From NCBI GenBank assembly GCA_023078685.1, contig JALGAS010000004.1, positions 5,084,001 to 5,148,000 on the forward strand: a DNA stretch of 64,000 nt, in the 5' to 3' direction. Source of the DNA: Neopestalotiopsis rosae. Its lineage: Eukaryota; Ascomycota; Sordariomycetes; Amphisphaeriales; Sporocadaceae. A program made the position numbers and the translations under genes. The notes beneath the pieces are model-generated. The model had not been told where the DNA came from and made no database searches. It saw only the letters and a list, made by a program, of their open reading frames with translations. Within the stretch, counting starts at the first letter, position 1. Every line of letters begins with the position of its first letter. Below are positions 23,463 through 34,468 of the stretch, piece after piece.

Positions 23463-26400
23463 ATGGCACCCAACGATCAAGAAAAGGTTATCTTGGAGAG
23501 GCAGATCAATGGCCTGTCGATACAGGGAGAAGAGAAGAGAAGTCTCCTGAGCTATTCAACAACGGGCGACAAGATCATTATTTTGATCAGCTTTACCTGT
23601 GCTATACTCGGCGGCATCTTGAATCCCCTGATTGCGGTACCATGATTCTCTCAGGGCTCCTCTTCGTTCATCCCGAGACGGCACTAATTGTGCAATAGGT
23701 CATTTACGGCCAAACGGTAGGCATATTCGGCAGCTATTCGGGTTCCTCCCTCTCCCATGCAGACGCGCGGCGCCAAATCGTCACCTACTCGCTCTACTGG
23801 GTCTATCTGTCGGTCGCCATCTTTGTCCTCATCTATACCGCCACCGTCGGCTTCTACTACGTCGGGGAGCGCACCGCGCGAGCACTGCGCAATGCCTACC
23901 TCAAGTCCGTCATCCGGCAGAACATGGCCTTCTTCGACACGCACGAGCCCGGACAGGTCTCGACGCGCATCATGTCCGACATGACACATGTGCAGGAGGG
24001 CATCACGAGCAAGCTGTCCATCGCCGTGACCGCCATGGCGTGCTTCTCGTCGTCTCTCGTCATCGCCTTGATCGTGCGCTGGAGGACGGCGCTGGTGCTG
24101 AGCCCGACCTTTGTCGTCATGACGCTCGTCGGGTCCTGCGCCGGGGCGCGCATCGTCAAGCACCACAAGCAGGCCAAGCTCGCCGGCGAAAAGGCGTCGA
24201 GCCTCGCCCAGGAGGCCATCTCTGCCGTGCGGCACGTCTACGCCCTGGGCATCCAGCGCCGCCTCGCCGAGCGCTACCAATCCTACCTGCACAGCGCGGG
24301 AGAACACAACCGCAAGGCCCTGCACGTCATGTCCTGGGTGGTGGCCTGGTCGCAGGCCGTGCCGGCTCTTGTGCACGCCCTCACCTTTTGGGCGGGTTCG
24401 CAGTTCCTGGTGCAGGGCAACATGACGGTAGCGCAAATCACCACCATTGCCCTCATCGTCGTCATTGGCGTCTTTGCCATTGTGCGCATCTCTCCCGCAG
24501 CCCAGGCCCTGGCCAACACCGTCTCCAGCGCCAGCGTGATTCTGGGGGAGATGGCCCGCCGCTCGCCGCAGGACCCGTTTGACCCTTCTGGTGGCACCGT
24601 AGAGGACTTTCGGGGAGATGTTGAGCTTTGCGGCGTCAATCTCATATACCCCAAGAGACCTGATGCTCGGGTGATGCACCATGTTTCCTTCAAGTGTCCT
24701 GCTCTCAAGACGACGGCAATCGTGGGTGCGTCGGGCAGTGGCAAGAGTAGCATCATCAATTTGCTGCAGCGTTTCTACGAGCCAACTGGCGGCCAAATTT
24801 GTGAGTACTCTGCCGTGAGCCCAAACTCATATTACAATGACTGAGGCTTGGGTGCCAAAAGTGGTTGATGGTACCGATATACAATCATTGAACATCCGAT
24901 GGCTACGTAGTCAAATGGGACTGGTGAGACAGCAGCCTGTTCTATTCGACACGACGATATTCGAGAACATCACATATGGCGCAGTAGATACCTCCAGGCA
25001 ACCTTCAGGAGAGGCGCTTGAGCAGCAAGTTATTGCCGTTGCAAAGATGGCCAATGCCCACGATTTCATATCTGCCTTGCCAGACGGCTATCAGACGAGG
25101 GTAGGAGAGAACGCGGCACAACTCTCCGGGGGCCAGAAGCAGCGCATCGCCATTGCGCGAGCTCTGATGCGAGACCCCAAGATCCTGTTGCTAGACGAGG
25201 CCACCTCGGCCCTGGACACGAGGTCCGAGGCCGCGGTGCAGTTGGCGCTGAGCAAGGCGGCACATAATCGGACCACGATTGTCATTGCTCATCGCCTGAG
25301 CACCATCCGCCACGCGGACAATATTGTCGTCATGTCCGAAGGCCGCGTCGTGGAACAGGGGACGCATGCTGATCACATTGCTCGCGACGGCCATTATGCA
25401 CGTCTGGTCCATGCTCAACAGGTTGGGGGTGAGTTTGGAGAGCAGGATAGTGATATGGTAGATGAGCCTGTCGAGAATTCCGTGACTGGCCCGATCAAGG
25501 AAGATGAATTTCTCCCCACTTCGAAGAAAGAATGCGAAAGGGATCCCCACGTTCCCGAAGTTGCTCTCGATCAAGAGATCAAGCCAAAGGGATGGGGCCT
25601 GGGTAAGACCATGATCCTCATCGTTCGATGGAACAAGGCAGAGCGTTGGATGCTACTGCTGGGCCTTATCTGCTCTATTTTTGCTGGCTTGGCACTGCCT
25701 GGGTAAGAATTTTCCGTCTCGTCAATTGCAAATCTACAAGGCAACCCAGTATATATTGACCAGATCACAGCCAGTCGGTCGTATTCGCCAAGGCTCTCGA
25801 TGTCTTGTCGCTCACCGCTTCGGACTATGCGACGCTTCGTAGCCAGATCAATCTTCTTGCCGGCGTCTACTTGGTCCTGGCTTTTGTCACCTTTCTCCTC
25901 TGGGTCGGCGTCGGTCACGCGTGCGCGTACACGACGGATAGACTGGCGCAAAGCATTCGAAATGGATGCTTCCGATCCATCCTGTCGCAAAACGTCGAGT
26001 ACTTTGACCAAAAGTCTCACTCAACCGGCTCCCTCCTCTCTGTCCTCTCCACCAGCATCGACGCACTCATTGGCCTGAGCAGTCCCGTCATGGGTGGCGC
26101 CCTGACCTTTATCTGCACCATAGTCGGCGGCGTGGTGGTCGCCGTGAGTCTGGGTTGGAAGCTGGCGCTGGCCTGCACGGCCACGATCCCGCTCGTGGTC
26201 GCGTGCGGCTGGGTGCGCCTGCAGATGCTGGCCATATTCGACGCGCACACGCGGCAGAACGGCATCGACGCCGCCGCCTACGCGGCCGAGATTGTCGGCT
26301 CGGTCAGCACCGTCGCGAGCCTCGGCCTCGAAGGGTTCGTCCTCGACCGGTACGACGGGTTCCTGGCCCGGCAGTCGGAAAAGTCCCTGCGGTCCATCCT

Positions 26401-27545
26401 GCTGGCGTCGAGCCTGTACGCCGCGTCCCAGTCGGTCGTGTATCTCGCCAGCGCCCTGGCGTTTTGGTACGGCGGGACTTTACTCCTCGAGGGCGAATAC
26501 TCTCTGTTTCAAATCTATGTCTGCTATACTACGCTAATATCGGGTGCGCAGATCGCCGGGTCCGTCTTCTCGTTTGCGCCCGATGCGAGCAAGGCGATAC
26601 ATGCTAGCTGGGAGGTTGACAGTATTCTTCAGATAGGAAGTGGCAGTCAGCCAAAGGGGGACACTGACGAGGAGAAAGATCAAATTCTTGAGAAATCAGT
26701 AAAGCGCACCGCCGAGGACAACCACATTGAGTTCCAACACGTGAGCTTTTCATATCCGTCACGGAAGTCGCGTCTTGCCCTGGATGACTTTAGCCTCAAG
26801 ATCCGGCCCGGGCAGTTTGTCGCATTGGTAGGCCCCAGCGGCTGCGGCAAAAGCACGACCTTGTCACTTATCGAGCGCTTCTACCGACCGGACGCCGGCA
26901 CGGTCCTGATCAAAGGTCTAGATCTAGCCTTGCTGGATATTGATGAGCACCGCAAATCCATCTCGCTCGTCAGTCAGGAAGCCGCCATGTTTTCCACCTC
27001 CATCCGAGAGAACATCGCCATGGGATTGCCGGGAGAGGAGGTCTCGGATGAGGTCATTTGGACTGCTTGCCGACAGGCCAATATCGAAATCTTTATAAAG
27101 TCCCTCCCGTAAGTTATTCCCCTGCGAACCCACTTGTTAATATCGCACGATACAACAGTATTTTTCGACCCAGCTTGTCTAATCAGCAAGGAACAGGGAC
27201 GGTCTCTCCACCCTCGTCGGACCCGGAGGCTGCATGCTGAGTGGCGGCCAGAAACAGCGAGTCGAGATCGCGCGGGCACTGCTGCGCAACCCGCGGATTC
27301 TGCTCCTGGACGAGGCCACGTCGGCCCTCGACACCGAGTCCGAGGCCGCGGTGCAGGAAGCTCTCGAGCTCGCGTCGCGGCACCGGACCACGATTGCCGT
27401 TGCGCACCGGCTCAGCACAATCAAGAATGCCGATGTGATTTGTGTCCTTGATCGCGGCAGGATTGTCGAGTCCGGGTCGCACGAAGAGTTGGTGAGGAAG
27501 AAGGGGAGGTATGCGGCGCTGTTGGAGCTGCAGGATTTGCGGTGA
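23463..27545 (+). CDS. Full-size ABCB (MDR/P-glycoprotein type) ABC exporter
   Basis: Exons 23463-23636, 23699-24800, 24862-25702, 25771-27108 and 27197-27545; 1267 aa, layout TMD-NBD-TMD-NBD. NBD1: Walker [10 protein letters not shown], signature LSGGQKQR, Walker [14 protein letters not shown]-loop AHRLS. NBD2: Walker [10 protein letters not shown], signature LSGGQKQR, Walker [14 protein letters not shown]-loop AHRLS. Both ATP sites look canonical, including the catalytic Glu of each Walker B. The intracellular helices [18 protein letters not shown] and [17 protein letters not shown] mark each half. Expected to export hydrophobic compounds or peptides at the plasma membrane. Its position divergent from the P450 suggests efflux of the same metabolite or peptide family, but a general drug-efflux role is equally possible. 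All five exons join in phase. Confidence 0.93.
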
Positions 27546-28098
27546 TTCTACGCCTTGCCTGCATTGATCTAAAAACTTGGTCTTTAGTAAATTAAAGTAG
27601 CAAAAGTCTCCGTACACCTTAGTTATACAACATGCCTGTTTCTCTTTTCCTAGTTGAATTTGCTATTCTTATTTTAATTATATCTATTTTGTTTTTAATA
27701 AAAAAGTGTAAAGGCAAGAAATAGAAATATTTATTATATTTGCTATATATGGGAATACGAAGACTTTTGCGATTTTGTCATGGAGAATCAAATTGCTATA
27801 CATCATTCTAGATCAGGTAAGCCGTTCGCGAGCCTTGTTGATGCAGTAGATAGAAGAGAACACGACTTGGACAGGACAGTAATCCTCATATGCATCAAAA
27901 CCAACGAATCCATTAAACTGGTAAGCGAAGGAAAACAGCACGGGAAGTGTCATAACAGTCCCCATAGAGATGCCCATTAACGACGACATTTGCCATACGA
28001 AATCTTTTGTTGCAGTTCCAACAGAATATCACTGCCGCAGAACAGAGAAATTGAATAAATGAGTCACGTGCGTGATTTCTCCCAGTGGAATTGGCGGA
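27546..28098. other. AT-rich intergenic stretch between the ABC transporter and the broken DUF7587 gene
   Basis: About 550 bp, clearly AT rich around 27640-27760 (long T/A runs). No gene is supported. It could be an old decayed repeat, but no element end is visible. Confidence 0.5.
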
Positions 28099-29430
28099 TT
28101 ATCTCAAATTTTCCAACGCAGCCAGCATGGTTCTGGCGTCTTGTGCCAATTCTTGTATACAACTCTTATCAATTGTTCTGACATCCAATGAGCGGAGGGT
28201 GTCTTGAATCCGTACTGTGATGCCCGTTAGTACAGCCCCACGTAATATGAGAGTAGTCCTTGAGAAAAGGAAGAACATACCGATATCTGACTGCATACTT
28301 TGGAACAAGTTATCGGAGCGTCGTGAAGTGTATTCTTTATACACTGCATCTATCAGATGGCCAGATTGAAGGACCTCGGGCATATACCTTGACGTATCGA
28401 TAATAGTCTTTTGCGAAAGGCACTTGTCAAGAGTCTCGTCTATCAACATCATGTATCAGAGCAAGTTGAGAGAGGTTAGATGTTGAAGTCATACCAGAAA
28501 TTGAGTCCAGAAGCTCAGGTACGAATCCAAGGTTCTCCATGAGGCTCTCCATGCATTGAGGATAGAGACCAAGAAGACTGGTAAACATCACAATGGTCCA
28601 CCTCTCAGGGAATGATGACCATGTGATCTTCTTGATTGCTGTCACATCTTCGTCACTAATCACCCGAGCCTGATCGGGGGCATTAAAGGGCTCGCGAAGT
28701 TGCAAGGTAGCTTTAGCCCAGTACAACCTCGGCTCTTCCAAATTGACCTGCAGCGCCGGAACCATTCTCAAGAGATCTATTGTGATGATCTTGTCGCACG
28801 ACACGACGAACGAGCGGTTCTCGATACAAAGCTGCCCTTGGGCAAGATATTCGCCAAAGTAGTGAGTCTTACGCAATGAAAGCAACTTGGGAAGGCCGCC
28901 GCACTCCCAGCTTGCAACTCGTGGGGCATCAATGAGAGTTTCATTCTTGACTTTTGTCGCAAATACCCTCATTAGCACCACGTCTGATGCAAACGTCCCA
29001 CTCGGAAAATCTGTCGTATCGATTACACAAAGATGAATTTTATCCATAGGGCGTCTCTCTCTCTCTTATGTTTATAGATGGCGTATTGTAAAGCGAAAGC
29101 CAATGAAGCTGTTCATGATATAAATGGATCGTGTATCGACCTCCCATACATTATCCACAGGTGTTCGTTGAGTGCAATGGCGACCTCGCCGGCAGGTCTG
29201 TCGAAAATATCTGTCAGATTGCCCCGTTTTGCATACTTTGCATCCAAAGACTTCATCCATCGCTTGTCATTCTGTCCTGCAGATCCTGCCGAAAACACGC
29301 GGAACAGGTATCGAGGGATCCCTACTTGGTTGGAAGCGTCAGATGCAAATAGTCTGAATGGGATCTCTGTGGGGGATTCGAGACTGGTCTGCTTCAGCTT
29401 AGTAGATAGAGCATCTATTTCACGGGCCAT
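28099..29430 (-). pseudogene. DUF7587-type gene broken by a TGA and a microsatellite frameshift
   Basis: The first block starts MAREIDALSTKL (29430) and contains IPRYLFRVFSAGSAG and GNLTDIFDRPAGEVA, then reaches TGA at 29113-29115 where family members, as I recall them, have Trp (...FIS-stop-TASLAFALQYAIYKH). The same frame stays open to the TC tract at 29054-29066, after which the conserved continuation (KIHLCVIDTTDFPSGTF, YFGEYLAQGQLCIENRSF) is in another frame, offset by 2 nt. That offset equals one dinucleotide unit of the tract. The rest is intact, with two good introns (28440-28494 and 28215-28280) and a normal stop at 28099. DUF7587 proteins are fungal and of unknown function. Either a recent pseudogene or two sequence errors; recognition of the family is from memory. 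Confidence 0.7.
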
Positions 29431-29789
29431 TGTGAGCCAAGAAACAATATCTGGAGAAGCAAGATAATGACGATGTATGCTTGTAGGCAAATGTGGGTTG
29501 TAAAGGTCAATATATGTTGAATGGCCAAGATGGTGCTTAGACCGTCCCACTGATCGGTTCAAGCATGATTCTCCGGCTGATCCGGTTGATACGACCAGTA
29601 TCCTGAATAAAGAGTAGAATTAAAGATGGTCTACTTTTGAAAAAATAATGTGTAAAAAAACAAACTTCATAACCCTTCCCGTGTGTCAGCCAAAGGGTGC
29701 CACGGTACGCCAGCCACAGGTGGCGCATCACCGGTACTGGAAACTATGTAGATTATATTTGTCGTGGGCAAACCCTCCCCCCCCCCCCC

Positions 29790-29833
<44 letters not shown>

Positions 29834-30473
29834 ACGGAACTCCTTGTTTTGGATCTACTATCCGGAAAAAGCTTCTTGACGTAGAGCCATTACAATTCTG
29901 AGCAGATCAATCGCCGCATAATGATCACCGTAAGCATTTGTACGGATTAGAAGCGATGCATTAAGCTGACATTTGATCTATTAACCTATGCAGATCTTAT
30001 GATCGGATCATATAATACCCTAATTGCCAAGTCTTTGTGAACCCGGTTTCCAATTGACTTGTCCCGACACGACCTTGTACATTAAGCCTATACCATGTTT
30101 CCTGGTAAGTATAATGAATGGTGCAATCGCACCCCTGACAGGTCAGTCCAATATGTGGCTTGCAATTCCTATGCAATGCTCCTAAAGCCCGGCGCATAGC
30201 ACCCAATTGTTGGTGTTGTCGGGCGTCCTGCCAGGTACACTTAAGTTCAATTGGCATTTCCTTACGTCTGATTTGTCCGGCAATTCTGACTTGACACCAT
30301 TTCGGCAGATGGGCCTTGATCGGGTGTAATCTTTTGCAGCAATTGTGATGCATTGGCCGGGCCCATATTCAGCTCACACTTGGAACCACTGATCGATGAC
30401 CAGTGCTGATTGTATTATAGTTCCTTGCAACACGACTTTGATCGGATCATTTCTGATGCTGACCGAAGTAGAC
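29431..30473. other. Intergenic with an extreme C/G homopolymer
   Basis: About 1 kb between the broken gene and the UstYa-like gene, interrupted by the C15/G41 tract at 29777-29832. A 118-codon Cys/His-containing ORF on the minus strand (29997-30353) has no recognised domain and was not called. Confidence 0.5.
29777..29832. repeat. C15 followed directly by G41
   Basis: 15 C (29777-29791) abut 41 G (29792-29832). The C run can pair with the first 15 G, giving a perfect hairpin. Runs this long are rare in fungal DNA and are often sequencing or gap-closure artefacts. Confidence 0.9.
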
Positions 30474-31394
30474 TCAATGATCAGGTTCTCCAGGAGTGTG
30501 AGGAACACCGTGCTCGATGGCCCAGTTCCTGACGTTCTCATAGTTTCGGCACACATGGGGAGTCGTGTAGTCCGGCCAGGGGTCGTTGTCACCAAAGGGA
30601 TATCTAAAGGCAAAGACATTGACATCGGCTTGGCACATGACGAACTGGCGCAGTGCGTCGATGCAGTGGTCAATGTGACCGGCCAAATCGTGACCCTCGG
30701 CGGCGGTGTCACCACCTTGGGCGGCATAGTGCGCCTTGTAGTTGTTTTGTCGCATCAGATTCAAGCAGTGCAGCTGGTGGAAGACTTCGATAGCCACTCG
30801 ATAGCCGTGCTTGCCCGTCCTGGGGTCGGTAATCTCCAGCGCTCCCTCGGGATCGAGCCCGATCTTGATCATTTCCTCTCGGCTGATCATGGTGTCGGGA
30901 ACTGATTACGGATCGTCAGCCATGGAACACTGTGATATCAGAATGCGCTCACGACTTACTGCCGTCTGTGATATAATCCCACATGGCGTCCACGTCATCG
31001 CCTTTTCCAACAAATGGCCCTTCTGGAACCGGTGGTAAGTCAAAGTGCTGTATCTCGTATTTGATGGCTCCAAGTGCCGGTGCTAGATTTCTCGCTTTAG
31101 TATGCGCAGCGCGATAAGTTTACACGGCAGTGATAACCTACAGTATGTTTCTGGCAGCCGACCAGTTTCTGGGTGTTTTGCCGACTTGATGCAAAAGGAC
31201 AGCGCAAAAAAAGTTAAGGACAATGATAATAGTATAGCATGTGCGAACCACGCCCAATGCGGACTTATGTTGTTGAGCCTGTCTAGTATCGTCTTCTTTT
31301 GCGTCCTCCAAACCAACTTTTCGTCGACATTGTCGCCACCAGTGAGAGGTTCCGACTCCTCCTCGATAGGACCAAGTCGGTATGTTTTCGACAT
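30474..31394 (-). CDS. UstYa-like (DUF3328) peptide/metabolite-modifying oxidase
   Basis: Exons 31142-31394, 30960-31082 and 30474-30901 (minus strand); 267 aa. A cytosolic N-terminus (MSKTYRLGPIEEESEPLTG) is followed by one transmembrane helix (about 48-69, HAILLSLSLTFFALSFCI) and a lumenal domain with YSPALGAIKYEIQHF, GKGDDVDAMWDYI and both family signatures: HQLHC at 167-171 and HIDHC at 201-205, followed by RQFVMCQADV. Known for the family: UstYa/UstYb-type proteins make oxidative cross-links or cyclisations in fungal RiPPs (ustiloxin, phomopsin, asperipin, cyclochlorotine-type clusters) and also act in non-ribosomal pathways. It stands 2.2 kb from a Kex2-repeat precursor gene, the usual partner type. 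The start at MSKTYR was chosen over an upstream in-frame ATG (31538) because it precedes the conserved layout. Confidence 0.88.
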
Positions 31395-33583
31395 GATGAT
31401 AAGTGATGCTAGAGGGAATAGTCGAAACAAAATAGATAAACAAGAGATAATCACAGTAAAAAGACACACCAGGTGTAGAGGAGAATTGAAAATGTCAATT
31501 AAAGCAGGTGCCAGCCACTGGTGTAGAAAATCACACATGAAGAGAAAGTTGAGACGAAGATTTCCGCATCATTGGAAAATCATCCCTCAGATGTTCATCG
31601 GCAGGACTTGACCTTTTGCAGGGCCAGTACCAGAGAAAAAGGATCTGGCGGCATCGTCTCTTACTTGGGTCGTCGAATAGGCAGAGATGCCGCAATGATG
31701 TTGCCACAAACGTCGTGAAAGTGCCCGGGGTTTTTCGAGGGACGGCCACTGAGTATACAGTAGGAGGGGAGAGAAAACGGTCTAGCGTCAAACGCTATCG
31801 AGACGTCTCATCATAGCATGTCCTCCCTGGGTGGATGCAGCGCTAAGAGAACAAGCACTTGATAGCTTCCAGGGGGGCAATGGGGGTGCTTGGAGGGGTG
31901 CTTGGGGCAGTTGGAGGCGGCTACTCCTTAGAACAACGGTTATTGGTGGGGGCGCTTGGGGCTCTTCAATTGCTTGTCTTCGGTTCCAGTTCAGCTGCCT
32001 TCGACCCCGGTCCCCTGGAGTTCAAAACCTCCACAGACAGAGAGACGACAAGTGCAAATTGGTCAAAAGAAATCCAATCATCAATGCCTTCCACAAGCTC
32101 GTCTGGTCTCCGGAAATAAGGTAAATAGTCGAAACTCGGGCTGTTCAATACATTTTGCCTGCCAACGATTCATCATCTTTTTTTTCCCGGCTAAAAAGCT
32201 GAAGCTTGGCGTCGAAACAGGACCCAAAACCTGACATCAAACCCGAATAATACAGACGGCATACGCGCGCAGAGTTGGCGGGATTCGTTTTCTTCGTTGA
32301 GTTCTCCACCAGACTTCAGCTCGACCACAACGTCACAATTCAGGTTCAATCCCCATGTATGTACGCAACCTTAGTCATCTCATGTCGCAGGCAGGCGCTC
32401 TGATGCAGTAGGATTATGTGATTGCCATCCCGGTACCGATCGCTTTTGGACCGCGGCACCGTGATCGTCTGTCTCTTCTTGGCGGTCAGTAGTTTCAGAC
32501 AGGGGGTCCGAGACAGCTACCCAGGGACAACAACGCCCAGCCACGGGGACAAACGATCGCTGGACATCATGGGAAGAGAGATCCCAAGACCAATCGACAA
32601 CCAAGGATCTCGCGAATCGCTCGGGTTTTTGTCCGATATTCCAAGACTTTGGTGTCACTAGCCAAGTATTGATTGCCTGTCATGATGGGCAAAGATCAAC
32701 GTCGTCAATATTGAGGCTCTGCGATCGCTGTCTTTGGCCGTGTCTTGGCTTTCCCTAAAAGCATACACCCTCACGATAGTTCTCACACTTACCGTCTACG
32801 ACTGGGCCACTTACCTGAATAGTCCTGTCAACAGCTCGGGCCTCTTCTGTTCCGGTAAGTCTGCTCTGCCATACAGCTGTTTCTTTGCGTGAAATAGTCG
32901 AAACTGCAGCATGTCAACCTCGTGCCTGGCCATGGCGGGCTATCCCCTGGCATCCCCCATGTTTACACTTTCACGATGCCGGCAAGTTGGTCGCTGCAAT
33001 GATCTCCAGGATGCTTGTTGCCGATCAGGGAATAAGCTCGTATACATATACCTATGCGACTTGGCCACCCTAGGCACACCTCCACTCGTCCAGTCTCTTA
33101 GTAATGCCGCAAACGTCTATAGTCGGTAGCGCCCTTGGATGGATACCATACCTTGAGACGTTCGAGAAGACGAGACAAGCCCCGGCCTCGAACCAAGTTT
33201 GAGCCTCTACTCTAGCTAGTCTCGTGTCTCGATTGAACACGGCAATGCACCGAAATCCATCCATGAGGCAATAACCTTGAAAGATGACAAAGACACATGG
33301 GTGGAGGAAGGACGCCAGCAGAGAGAGGGAGTGGATTCTTGAGGCTCTGGTTTTGTATTGTCGGGCTTGCCGCCAAGTCCCTGATATAAACCTCTCAAAC
33401 TTTCTCTCTTCTCATCGGAAGAAAAAAACTCTCTCATTCAGTATTCACCTGCATTAGTCTCTACGGTTTGATACCATTCGCTTCTCGTATAGTCATTCAT
33501 TCTAGCTGCCGGCCAGTAATCGCTATTACACAATCATTTTATTAGTTTTTTTTATTTGCTCATACACAAGCCACATCATCAAA
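31395..33583. other. Divergent region between the UstYa-like gene and the repeat precursor
   Basis: 2.2 kb without a credible gene. It serves as promoter for both neighbours. On the precursor side there is TATAAA at 33385-33390 and CT-rich sequence after it, about 195 bp before the ATG. Confidence 0.5.
33385..33390 (+). promoter_or_regulatory. Candidate TATA box of the repeat-precursor gene
   Basis: TATAAA followed within 25 bp by a CT-rich stretch, the usual layout of strongly expressed ascomycete genes. The ATG follows about 195 bp later. Confidence 0.5.
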
Positions 33584-34468
33584 ATGCACGCTCCTTCAAT
33601 CCTCCAGCTCGCCGTTACCGGCCTGCTCGCCGCCTCGGCCGCCAGCGGTTTCCAGATCACCGGACCCCGCGACCTGGCCCGCCCTCTCGCCGGCGCCCTT
33701 GTCGCCTACACCCTCCCAGCCCTGGCCTCCGCTGCGGCTATCGAGGTCCGCGAGCCCCACCACAAGGGTAAGGGCAAGAAGGCTGGCGCCAAGCGCGACG
33801 AGATTGTCGAGATTGAGGCTCGTGAACCTCACCACAAGGGCAAGGGCAAGAAGGCTGGTGCTAAGCGCGATGAGATTGTCGAGATCGAGGCCCGCGAGCC
33901 TCACCACAAGGGCAAGGGCAAGAAGGCTGGTGCCAAGCGAGATGTCGAGGAGGCTGAACTAGAGACCCGTGAGCCTCACCACAAGGGCAAGGGCAAGAAG
34001 GCCGGCGCCAAGAGAGATGAGGAGGCCGAGCTGGAGACCCGTGAGCCCCACCACAAGGGCAAGGGCAAGAAGGCCGGTGCCAAGCGCGACGAGATTGTCG
34101 AGATCGAGGCCCGCGAGCCTCACCACAAGGGCAAGGGCAAGAAGGCCGGCGCCAAGCGCGACGAGCTCGAGGCCCGCGAGCCCCACCACAAGGGCAAGGG
34201 CAAGAAGGCCGGTGCCAAGCGTGACGAGGAGGACGACGTCGAGGATGACGTTGACGTCGAGGACGAGGTCGACGACGAGGTTGATGATGAGGAGGAGGCT
34301 GCCCCCGAGCTTGAGGCTCGTGCCCCTCACCACAAGGGCAAGGGCAAGAAGGCTGGTGCCCGCCGCGAGATTGCCGCTCGCCACCACAAGTAAGTTGTAA
34401 AAAGTTCTCATCCTAGTTCATTCTTGTACTAACATTTCATCAGGGGCAAGGGCAAGCAGGGCAACTAA
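33584..34468 (+). CDS. Secreted Kex2-processed repeat precursor (KEP/RiPP-like)
   Basis: Exons 33584-34389 and 34444-34468 (54-bp intron); 276 aa. A signal peptide (MHAPSILQLAVTGLLAASAA) and a short leader are followed from residue 57 by eight tandem units. Units 1-7 carry the identical 15-mer EPHHKGKGKKAGAKR; unit 8 reads APHHKGKGKKAGARR, and a partial unit RHHKGKGKQGN closes the protein, split by the intron. Each unit ends in KR or RR, the Kex2 cleavage site. Spacers are acidic (DEIVEIEAR and variants), the last very acidic (about residues 205-235). Inference: secretion-pathway cleavage would release about seven copies of a cationic His/Lys/Gly peptide. There is no Tyr, Phe or Trp in the repeats, unlike ustiloxin-type cores. 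It could instead be a free peptide signal, an antimicrobial or metal-binding peptide, or a wall protein. Confidence 0.88.
33752..34389 (+). repeat. Eight tandem coding repeats (7 identical 15-mers at protein level)
   Basis: Each 45-nt core differs from the others in units 1-7 only at synonymous positions (Pro, Gly, Ala, Arg and Glu codons), while the spacers vary in length and sequence (about 6-33 residues). Confidence 0.9.

Noticed and set aside
23684..24796. A 370-codon minus-strand ORF over the ABC transporter
   Set aside because: A GC-rich shadow of exon 2; the plus strand carries all ABC motifs.
29997..30353. A 118-codon Cys/His-containing minus-strand ORF
   Set aside because: Cys/His spacing fits no known zinc motif and there is no further coding evidence.
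33959..34411. A long minus-strand ORF of Leu/Ala/Val-rich repeats over the peptide precursor
   Set aside because: It is the antisense of the tandem repeats, which lack stops in several frames by construction.
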